Of a stretch of DNA of 17,295 nucleotides, positions 1-7,471 are shown in pieces. The DNA comes from Trichomonas tenax (taxonomy: Eukaryota; Parabasalia; Trichomonadida; Trichomonadidae). The notes under the pieces are model-generated. The model did no database searches and was not told the DNA's origin. It saw only the letters and a program-made list of their open reading frames with translations. The number at the start of each line of letters is the position of its first letter. Positions within the stretch are counted from its first letter, which is position 1. The position numbers were made by a program, and so were the translations under genes. Where the stretch lies: assembly GCA_023091735.1 (NCBI GenBank), contig JALKBU010001072.1, positions 1-17,295 on the forward strand, given 5' to 3'.

Positions 1-62
1 ATTTGCAGCTGTAATAATGTAAAATTTTAGAATCTTAGATTTGGCAATGAAAAAAAAATTAT

Positions 63-90
63 GCGCTGAGACACCATCTTTCCTCAGCGC
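63..90. repeat. Perfect 8-bp hairpin near left end
   Basis: GCGCTGAG at 63-70 is the exact reverse complement of CTCAGCGC at 83-90, with a 12-nt loop. The arms are GC-rich against an AT-rich background, which makes chance less likely. No ORF or promoter is attached to it. It lies just outside the 125-bp end repeat and could belong to the same repeat, but the other copy is cut by the window end, so this cannot be tested here. Confidence 0.5.
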
Positions 91-173
91 TGCATATTAG
101 TGCATACATTTATGCTGGGAATCGTATATTTTTGGACGATTTGAAATGCAATCAATGATTTGATAGATATATA

Positions 174-298
174 GACTGTGCCACTTATACCACTGGATAG
201 ACAACTATCAATAAGTTCATGAAAGTACTTTCAAATTGAAAAAATATTGATCAGATAAAAAGTTATGAAGGTCACGGGACTACACCGCAGAAGGAAAA
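174..298 (+). repeat. Left copy of 125-bp inverted end repeat
   Basis: The 125 bases here match the reverse complement of 17171-17295 with four substitutions and no gaps (about 97% identity). The differing left positions fall in CTTATACC, AAATTGAA, GGTCACGG and CCGCAGAA. Inward of 298 and 17171 the two flanks diverge at once, so the inner edge is a true repeat boundary. The outer edge is unknown because the right copy runs off the window. No long ORF crosses it. It could be the end of a transposon or another dispersed repeat; the family is not identified. Confidence 0.9.
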
Positions 299-484
299 TT
301 TTTCCCATTTTTTTCTTACATCTAAAATCATGATAATTCATAATTTAATTGGGAATTCTTTGTTGCTTCCTGAAGCATGTCTAAAATAGAGATTATTCAA
401 CTATATAAAATTAGATTTATCATTTCTACACTTTGGAAAAGTGACACAATTTGGGTGTTTCGTGGACACTCAAAAAAAAATCAG

Positions 485-522
485 GCCTTCGGCGATGACG
501 ACGCCGCGCCAGCGCCGAAGGC
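485..522. repeat. GC-rich perfect 10-bp inverted repeat
   Basis: GCCTTCGGCG at 485-494 is perfectly complementary to CGCCGAAGGC at 513-522 across an 18-nt loop that is itself GC-rich. This island of very high GC stands out sharply in AT-rich surroundings. It would form a strong stem in RNA or a cruciform in DNA. It lies 190 bp inward of the left end repeat and 40 bp before a long pyrimidine run, so it may be part of a dispersed element whose ends I cannot define. Confidence 0.75.
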
Positions 523-562
523 AGTTCAAAAGCAATCAAAGTTCACCAAGATTTCAAAGATG

Positions 563-616
563 TCCCTCTCCTTCTTTTTTCTTCTTCTCCTCCTCCCTTT
601 TTCCTTTCCTTCTTTT
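563..616 (+). other. 54-nt uninterrupted pyrimidine tract
   Basis: Every base from 563 to 616 on the + strand is C or T, ended by the G at 617. Such homopurine-homopyrimidine runs can adopt triplex (H-DNA) structure and are prone to length variation. The tract lies inside two overlapping short ORFs (377-658 and 441-662). Their low-complexity Phe, Leu and Ser runs are simply translations of the tract, so I do not treat either ORF as a gene. Confidence 0.8.
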
Positions 617-1386
617 GCTAAAAAAATTTATTGTTTACAAGAACCTTATAGAAGTTAATTGAAGGGTGTGTCCTTTACATGTTGTTCATGATCTCTAATA
701 ATTAGAAAATCTGATTCTCTGCTCAAAATTAGTCAAACATGAAATTTTGAAATTTTGTTAAGATGCAACTCAGCATAACTCAATTTTGGTTTTGAAATAT
801 ACACAAAAAACAGATGAAAATCATGTTATTTCATAATTTGATAAAAAAAAAAAATGAAAACTTGTTTTGTAAAAAAGTCATCAAATCTGGTTTTGCTCTT
901 TTCATTCTGACTTTCCTATAGATATGCAAGTTCAAAAGCGCACAATAATTTAAAAGAATGAGAATTTATTTTTTTGGATTTTGAAAATATGATTTTATAC
1001 CCGCAATATTACTGCTGAGCATAGAATAAAAGATTTGTTGTCATAACATATAAGAATCTCATACAATTTGCCTTCAATAATTCAACATTTTATTCGATTA
1101 ATTTCAATTTTGCATTTTTAGGTCAAATATCTTTCTTTAGTCAATGTAGTTTACGGTTATCATGTTATTTTCTCATTTCATTACACTTTTCAAATTTCCG
1201 ACGAAATTTGCGGATTTTAGGAATATGAAGTAAAAATATCATCTCTATAAGTTTTGAAATAAATATTGCAAACATAATTTAATTCATGTTTTGTTAATTT
1301 TTTCGAAAAATTTTGTACGTTAAAAGTTCTCAAAAAATCGAGACACCTCGGACGAGATTTTGTACGGGCTGTATCATGTTTACATT
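617..1386. other. AT-rich gene-free stretch
   Basis: About 770 bp of strongly AT-rich DNA with homopolymer runs, such as the A-run near 841-853. I see no credible ORF, RNA gene or recognisable domain remnant. It ends at the 3' end of the thioredoxin-fold gene, and the TAAA near 1379-1382 on the minus strand is probably that gene's poly(A) signal. Confidence 0.6.
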
Positions 1387-2403
1387 TCACAACTCATCGT
1401 TCTTAAACAATTTTTGATACGGGGTATATCTAGCAGTTCCATCAACAACGTGATCTAGGGCTGTTGCAAGTTCTTGAATTGTTTCAACCTTTGATGCTCT
1501 ATCCTGACGGTGGTGGAAGATATAATATCCATCCATTCCGTTGAATGGACATGCTTTTCCACAAACATAGAATTTGAATCTGTCATCTTTATTGTTTGTC
1601 GCAGCATCCTTAAATTCAGGCGATGGCTCTGGTTTTGATTCAAGGACACAAACTTTTCCAGTATTATGACATAAAGAATTAATTTTATCTTTTGTGCTAA
1701 GTTCTCCTATAAGAGATTCTTGTGTACCACTTTGACTTGGATTAGCAGCAAAATTCTCGAGTGCCTCAACAATGGAAGAAAACGTAAGCTGACCTTCATA
1801 AATTGACATAATATTTCCAACAACAAAAACAATGCAATTTTGCTCCTTAATACCGAACAATTCCATTATGCTTGGGTTTTTGTTAACGCCAATCCTGACA
1901 TTTGTTTCGTAGTATTTGTTTGAGATTGCAGCCCAAAATGGTGGAACTGCTTTCTTATTTGTCATCAAAATTGCAGACAGAGGGGCTTTTGGTGATGGTA
2001 CCCATGAAGCATCAACTGTTTGAGCGTAATTTTTAATGTATTTTGTTGCAGCTTTAATAAATGAGTCTGCAACAGGCTCATCTCTATACTCGATGGAAGA
2101 TGTACTTGTAACGATCCTAAAAGCAGGTGCTTGTCTAACAGTGTATAAATGTGCAATTTTTGGATTTTCGTCAATATCTAAAGAAATAAACTTAACCATT
2201 CCAGCAGACTTATTTGCAGCCTTTTGAAACTCCGGGACAAGCGCATTTGTCTTCGGGGAATGCTTTTTCACGAATATAACAAAACAAGTTCCGTATTTTG
2301 CATAATTTGAAACTTCAGTGACCCAATTCGCTTGGTTTCCTTCAACAACTGGAGCTTCGAACGGGAAATATGATGTTGCACGAGAAAATAAAAATGGTAA
2401 CAT
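1387..2403 (-). CDS. Redox-inactive PDI/thioredoxin-fold protein, secretory or ER
   Basis: A 338-residue protein. The open frame extends upstream only to a GTG at 2418, so the ATG at 2403 is chosen; it gives the N-terminus MLPFLFSRATS, a short hydrophobic signal peptide. Residues about 25-125 read like the first thioredoxin domain of a PDI: FVIFVKKHSPKTNALVPEF aligns with the usual 'vkFyApWCgHCk.l.Pef', and QAPAF (91-95) supplies the expected cis-proline. The catalytic CGHC is replaced by SPKT (49-52), so disulfide exchange is not expected at this site. Residues about 140-330 may hold one or two further degenerate thioredoxin-like folds. The protein ends KNDEL, close to the KDEL ER-retention signal though the fourth residue from the end is Asn. 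Likely role (inference): a non-catalytic chaperone or subunit in the ER, comparable to redox-dead PDI relatives or the OST3/OST6 type. A TAAA lies just past the TGA stop. Confidence 0.8.
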   Translation of the reverse strand: MLPFLFSRATSYFPFEAPVVEGNQANWVTEVSNYAKYGTCFVIFVKKHSPKTNALVPEFQKAANKSAGMVKFISLDIDENPKIAHLYTVRQAPAFRIVTSTSSIEYRDEPVADSFIKAATKYIKNYAQTVDASWVPSPKAPLSAILMTNKKAVPPFWAAISNKYYETNVRIGVNKNPSIMELFGIKEQNCIVFVVGNIMSIYEGQLTFSSIVEALENFAANPSQSGTQESLIGELSTKDKINSLCHNTGKVCVLESKPEPSPEFKDAATNNKDDRFKFYVCGKACPFNGMDGYYIFHHRQDRASKVETIQELATALDHVVDGTARYTPYQKLFKNDEL

Positions 2404-3297
2404 TTTAAAATTTGTCACTTTTTATTAAAATCTTCAAACATGCAACCAAAACATTAAAAGAATAATCAGCAATAGCCATTAGAAATTTTCGCCAATGAAA
2501 TTTCGAATTTTCTTCTAGATTTTATATGGTCGAATTATAAATTATCGAATCCAACTAAAACCTTAACGATATTTACTTGAAATGGATGTTGAATTAATGT
2601 TTTTACCACTGACAACCTTTAAATCATAAACTATAGAACAAGTCAGTAAAGAGTTTGAAACTTGAATATTGTCGAAGACGCAGAGCCAAGGAGAACACAC
2701 TCTCTAAATTTTCTACCACAATTCAAAGGACAATCCAAGCCTCTACATTGAGAGCTCATTAAAAATATCATCTTAATCTGTCTGATGATGAAACAGGCGT
2801 AAGATCAGAGCTATAATTTTATTTTCATTTTTCATTTATATTTTTGATGCCAAACATCCACTATCCAACATCCAGCTATAAATAATCATTCTCGACAACT
2901 TTAAAATGAATTAACCTCAATAATGAATACAAACACAAATCAATTTTAATTTCATGTTCCGCACTCAATCTCGATTAATGAATGTTATTTTTTTACTATT
3001 GTTATTCGTATCTGATGCACAGCAACAGACCTGAGGTTAATTGCTTGTTTTAAAAATGGTTACTCTTTTTACTGAAAGCTTCATGATGATTTTTCAAACC
3101 AAAACATTAGTGTCGTAAAATTTTAAATTACATGTATGATATTAAACTGAAACGCAAAAGGTGGCGCTACGAGACTTTGATAAAATAATCAATCTCAATT
3201 ATGCATCAATTATCCAGAATGAAAGGTTATTAGTCGGAAAAACAGCAACGGGAAAAAGTAAATTAAAGAGAATTTGAAAATTTTATTTAAGATGAAT
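2404..3297. other. 894-bp intergenic stretch with small inverted repeat
   Basis: No complete gene is visible. The part next to 2403 is the upstream region of the thioredoxin-fold gene; I see no clear TCA-type initiator there. A 41-codon open run from 2637 to 2759 on + (continuing past a TAA to 2816) has more balanced base use than its flanks and could be a gene scrap. AATTAACCTCA at 2909-2919 pairs exactly with TGAGGTTAATT at 3032-3042 and bounds a 134-bp segment. The remainder is plain AT-rich sequence. Confidence 0.55.
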
Positions 3298-4548
3298 TCA
3301 TTTCCCACCAATTGAAATCAACATTACTGCAACACCATCACAGTAATGCTCGGTGGCAATTTGGAGTGGAGTTCATCCCTTTTTATCTTTTGCTCCACTT
3401 GAAATCAATGTTCTTGCAACATCGTTACCGTTACAAGCGGCAGCACAGTGAAGTGGGGTCTTTTCATCGCAAACTTTCGCTTCAATGTTAGCACCACTTG
3501 AAATCAATGCTCTTGCAACATCATCACTGTTACATGCAGCAGCAATATGGAATGGAGTACATCCAATATGATCTTTTGTATCAATGTTGGCACCCATTTG
3601 AATCAATTCTCTTGCAATCTCATTGCGGTTGGGCACAGCACAATAATGTAGGGCTGTTCATCCTTCTGCATCCGCTGCATCAATGCTTGCGCAAATTGAA
3701 TCGATATATTTAATAAGATAGGTAATACCGAATGCTGGACTGCAAGCAAAGAGAGTATCCTATACATTGGACTTGCACAAAATGTATATAAAGCCAAAAA
3801 GATGAATAGATGTTTGCAAATTAGATAGATTGGAATTTCAAGGTTATATACGTCGCGAAGATGGAGAAGATGTTCAATATTATGTGATTGAACAGCTTTG
3901 ACCATTGTTTTATAGTCTGGTGAAATGTATAAAAGACACTCATTGATTATGTCTTGATTTCCACCGATGTAACTCAAGTCAAGACATGATTTACTCAAAT
4001 CAATATTATTGCTGTGAAGGAACCGAAAACATTTAACTGAACCACACAAACAGCACCACTTGAGGACGCTGTGATCAAAGATTATCTCATGCATGGATGA
4101 ATCGACAGATTCGCAATTGAGGAAGGTTTGAGTAAATGATTTGTCATCGTCTTGGAAGATGCATTGAAGAATTAGAGAAGAAATGTAATGATTCAAAAGT
4201 TCTTCTGTGCTTTTGTAATCCTTTAAATGTTTTGGTAAAGCACGCGCTTTGAATTTTATGTTGTACTCTTTCGAAAGAAGGCATCGCAAGATTGGCTCCA
4301 CTGTTCGATATTAGGACGAACTTCGTATCGTGAAATGATGAATTTGAGCAGATCCCATAAATAATGCAGATAATTTGGGTGATTTTGAAATGAAATATCA
4401 ATAAGGTCAAAACTTATCCAGTTGGTGACAATCGACAAATGAAACAACTTATTTTCGAAGATCGCAGGTTTCAAATGTTTTACTACAGATAATCAGATCA
4501 AAGAAATCAATGTAGTCTTTATATTGATTACGCAATTGCTCAAACATT
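3298..4548 (-). pseudogene. Broken DUF3447/ankyrin-repeat protein gene
   Basis: Read right to left, this is a typical trichomonad ankyrin protein spread over several frames. From an ATG at 4548 it reads MFEQLRNQYKDYIDFF, the family's usual N-terminus, then hits TGA near 4499. Pieces follow in other frames: DLIICSKTFETCDLR (about 4498-4452), then a segment ending RYEVRPNIE (to about 4315), then VEPILRCLLSKEYNIKF (4301 onward), which carries the DUF3447 core through SCLDLSYIGGNQDIINECL and SHNIEHLLHL. A further shift near 3760-3840 leads to SPAFGITYLIKYIDS and ankyrin repeats with TALHYCAV, TPFHIAAACN and TPLHCAAACN cores. TGA stops interrupt the repeats at 3658-3660 and 3373-3375, and the frame ends at 3298. 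The intact family acts through protein binding; partners are unknown. Sequencing error could explain one shift but not all these lesions. Confidence 0.85.
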
Positions 4549-4748
4549 TCGACGTTCTCACAAATAAGCTTGGAAAAATGATTTTCTGTTATTCCGAAGA
4601 AATCTTGTTAATCTAAACTTGTAACGTGGCAATCTAGTTCGACTCGATTATAAAAATATGAGCATTATTATTCTTTGTTCTTCATTCCTTCTGTTATAAA
4701 TGATAAAGATAATTTCTGTCAATTTGTGCAATTTTTGACACGTAATTA

Positions 4749-4754
4749 TCAAAA
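4749..4754 (+). promoter_or_regulatory. Possible initiator before WD40 gene
   Basis: TCA at 4749-4751 sits a few bases before the ATG at 4755, within the 20-nt range where trichomonad initiators (TCA+1, then pyrimidine, then T or A) normally lie. The base after the A is A rather than a pyrimidine, so it fits only partly. The same TCAAAAA arrangement recurs before the protease and TBC genes. Confidence 0.35.
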
Positions 4755-7409
4755 ATGGCAAATAAAGCTAAAATATTCCGCCATTTACATATAAATCGAC
4801 AAAAATTTTTCATGGCTTTGATTTATGGTCCCTCTGCGTTAACATTTTGCAAATCTGATAACGAAATATTGATTGCTGTAGTAGGGCCTTACTTAAGGGT
4901 ATACAGAAAAGAGAATATACAATCAGAATTCCTAATTTTCCCAGAAAGTGTGCGTATAACTGGATCATTTTTCCATGATGACATTGTTATCGCACATGCT
5001 GAGAACATTATGAAGATATTATCATTCAAAGACAATTTCACATCGATTGAAATATTATCAACACTCGAATTTATCGATTGGATTGTCACAGCACGTGTTG
5101 AATTCGACAACAAAATCACTTCTGTACTCCATCATGGCCAAATTGCTTATTCGACATTCGAAAAAATACAAAATGTAATTCGTCCTACACTTTGGAAGAT
5201 AGTTGTATCCGCGAAAATCATTGATCAAGGAATAATTATTGGCGACTCATTTGGCACAATCAGTTTATATAACCCTCAAACAGGAAAATACTTCGAAGCA
5301 AATCATGATAAAGGTTCTGTCTTTGATATCGACATCAAAGGCGAAAATATAGTTTCCAGCTACGAATTCCACACAGTTGCACTTTGGAAATTACACGAAG
5401 ACAGCTTTGAGCTCATTTCTTCTTCATCGCCACATCCATCGCGTGTTCTTGGTGCAAAATTCATTGGAGACATTCCAGTATCACTCGGAGAGGATGGATA
5501 CATGAAGTTACATGATGGCTCAAACGCAAGCTATCACTTACACAGAGTTAAACTTATCACAAGTTTCTGCGTGAGTGATAATCTTGAAATTGCAACAGGA
5601 GGATTCGATAGCGTAATTCGTAGATTTTTCTTGCCAACACAATGTGAAGTCTCATCATATAAGCGTAATGATAAAAACGAACAGGTCGTCAACTCTTGTG
5701 TTCTCGGAGATGGCTCCTTCATTATTGCAACAAATGGAGGTGATAGTATTAAAATGCCGGAAAATGAAGTCATTGCACACTCAAATGGTGCTTTCTTCAT
5801 TTTAGGATCCAATGGAAAATTGGCTGCAGGCGCCTCTAGAGCATACGATGTATTCATATATGATGGTGGGAAATGCATTACTTCGCCACTTCCAAGACAA
5901 AAAGCTCCATCAACAATTGCAGTTTCAAAATTCGGTGTTTTTGTTGTACTCAATGACATTACTTTAGTTGTTTATTCACTGACTGGTGAGATCATTCTTG
6001 ATACTCCTTTAACAGAATATTTCAAGCGCCCACCAAATATTGCAGCAGCTTCAAACGATATCCAATCTCTCGCGATATGTGCGCATTCAACAAGAATTAC
6101 AACATTTGATTTTTCAAGTGACATGAAGAACATAGAATGCGCGACAAGAATTGATTCCTCAAGTGCAGGCTTCAGTGGCGCAACATACTCGAATGGTTGT
6201 TTCTACTGCGTTGGTCGCACTGATGGAGTTGTTTCCATCTTGGCTAAGCTCGATAATCAATGGGTTATCAAGTCTTTGTACCAACTTCCAGGTGGAGGAA
6301 AGAGCAGTCTTGGAGTATCCGCATTATCAGGAAAGATTGTTTGCGGTGCCCTTTCTAAGAGAGGCGTTTCTTTCTACGACATTGTAACACAGACTGAAGC
6401 CGGCGCTCTCGATTTTGGTGGAAAGCATCTTAGAACAGCATTTTCGACAATATTTGATGGTGGAGTTTTCGCTGTTTACTGGGAATCAGAATGCGTGTAT
6501 GCTACGCAAATTCCTCTTGTTCAAGGCACAATCACATCACCATCTTTCCACGGCTTGAGAGGTCTCTTTGCTCAAAGATGCGGCGGAAACATGATGCTTT
6601 CAGGAAGTTGCGATAGAGATATTAGAGTTTGGTCATTTGCCGAAGGAAAGATTACTCTCGAAGATGTTGTTCAATCTGTTGACAGCGGAACACACGCGAT
6701 AGCAACTGACGGAAAAACAGTTTATACAGGCGGTTCACAGCAGCAGCTTTTCGAATGGGAACTCAGCAACAATAAATTATTCTCCAAGCGCTCATTCGAT
6801 CTCACACCATTAACAGCTGGTGGCCTTTGCAAGCGCCGCGTTACAGCTTTGTGCATGAATGAAGAGTTTGTTTTTGTTGCATTGTCTGATGCAACACTTT
6901 ACAAATTATCCAGAGTTGATTTCAATTTAGTTCAAAAGTTTGAAACTCCTGGTGTTGCAATGTCATCTGATTTCCTTGATGACATCATCTGCTGTGCTAC
7001 ATCGAAAGGCACGATCTTGTGGAATGGACAAACACAAACGATTGCTAAGTGCGGAATTCACTGCATGAAGTTAGCGAAGTTCAACAACGCAATTATTGTC
7101 GTTACTTCCGGTGATGATGGTGTTGTCAGAGTCCACTCGATTGGCGAAAATGAATTGACATTATTAACAGAAATAGGACCAAATCACACAGGTGGTGTCA
7201 AATCTATTGATGTTAAAGTTAGTGAAAGTGGACTTTCTATTGTATCATTCAGCTATGATCAAGCAGCATATTTATACACAATTGACAATGATTTCCATGT
7301 AGCTGAAACAAAGAAATATGAAAGCTGTGTTTCGCATGGTGAATCTGTTTCATTTTTGGATAATGGATTCGCTGTATATGGCACTGGCCTTCAGTATTTT
7401 GAATTGTAA
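4755..7409 (+). CDS. WDR6: WD40 protein of WDR6/Trm734 (Rtt10) type
   Basis: An intact 884-residue protein made almost entirely of degenerate WD40 repeats, enough for two or three propellers. The N-terminal third follows the WDR6 pattern: HDKGSVFDIDIKGENIVS (about 183-200), then VLGAKFIGDIPVSLGEDG (about 231-248) and IATGGFDSVIRRFF. A second set lies near 600-625 (MMLSGSCDRDIRVWSF), and the C-terminus carries VVTSGDDGVVRVHSI (about 782-796) and IVSFSYDQAAYLY, ending in a GTGLQYFEL tail like the WDR6 C-terminus. In yeast and animals this family partners the methyltransferase Trm7/FTSJ1 for 2'-O-methylation of tRNA wobble position 34 in the cytoplasm; that role is transferred by resemblance. 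The start is the first ATG after a possible initiator. The TAA stop forms TAAA, a poly(A) signal. It converges on the TBC gene with 59 bp between stops. Another WD40 family cannot be excluded. Confidence 0.8.
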   Translation: MANKAKIFRHLHINRQKFFMALIYGPSALTFCKSDNEILIAVVGPYLRVYRKENIQSEFLIFPESVRITGSFFHDDIVIAHAENIMKILSFKDNFTSIEILSTLEFIDWIVTARVEFDNKITSVLHHGQIAYSTFEKIQNVIRPTLWKIVVSAKIIDQGIIIGDSFGTISLYNPQTGKYFEANHDKGSVFDIDIKGENIVSSYEFHTVALWKLHEDSFELISSSSPHPSRVLGAKFIGDIPVSLGEDGYMKLHDGSNASYHLHRVKLITSFCVSDNLEIATGGFDSVIRRFFLPTQCEVSSYKRNDKNEQVVNSCVLGDGSFIIATNGGDSIKMPENEVIAHSNGAFFILGSNGKLAAGASRAYDVFIYDGGKCITSPLPRQKAPSTIAVSKFGVFVVLNDITLVVYSLTGEIILDTPLTEYFKRPPNIAAASNDIQSLAICAHSTRITTFDFSSDMKNIECATRIDSSSAGFSGATYSNGCFYCVGRTDGVVSILAKLDNQWVIKSLYQLPGGGKSSLGVSALSGKIVCGALSKRGVSFYDIVTQTEAGALDFGGKHLRTAFSTIFDGGVFAVYWESECVYATQIPLVQGTITSPSFHGLRGLFAQRCGGNMMLSGSCDRDIRVWSFAEGKITLEDVVQSVDSGTHAIATDGKTVYTGGSQQQLFEWELSNNKLFSKRSFDLTPLTAGGLCKRRVTALCMNEEFVFVALSDATLYKLSRVDFNLVQKFETPGVAMSSDFLDDIICCATSKGTILWNGQTQTIAKCGIHCMKLAKFNNAIIVVTSGDDGVVRVHSIGENELTLLTEIGPNHTGGVKSIDVKVSESGLSIVSFSYDQAAYLYTIDNDFHVAETKKYESCVSHGESVSFLDNGFAVYGTGLQYFEL

Positions 7410-7471
7410 ATAAATTGTTATAGATAGAATCAATAATTAAAATTAAAAATAAAACAACAGAACAAAGTTTA
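7407..7471. terminator. Shared 3' region with two opposed TAAA signals
   Basis: On + the WD40 gene's TAA plus the next A makes TAAA at 7407-7410. On - the TBC gene's TAA plus the next A makes TAAA at 7471-7468. Trichomonad poly(A) signals are known to be UAAA at or just after the stop. The 59-bp AT-rich spacer between the stops must hold both cleavage sites, so the two 3' UTRs are very short or overlap in antisense. Confidence 0.6.

Noticed and set aside
377..658. 93-residue ORF and an overlapping 73-residue ORF
   Set aside because: Both translate the GC-rich hairpin and the pyrimidine tract into low-complexity text. They overlap in different frames and show no domain or conserved start context, so I treat them as by-products of the repeat sequence.
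4144..4474. Separate small genes from ORFs at 4144-4410 and 4256-4474 on the minus strand
   Set aside because: The piece at 4474-4256 is a shifted part of the ankyrin pseudogene, starts at TTG rather than ATG and lacks its own context. The other is an out-of-frame shadow of the same region.
3298..4548. Stop-codon reassignment (TGA read as an amino acid) to rescue the ankyrin gene
   Set aside because: The gene also has real frameshifts, and the neighbouring thioredoxin-fold and protease genes end in TGA with nothing conserved beyond it, so TGA is a stop here.
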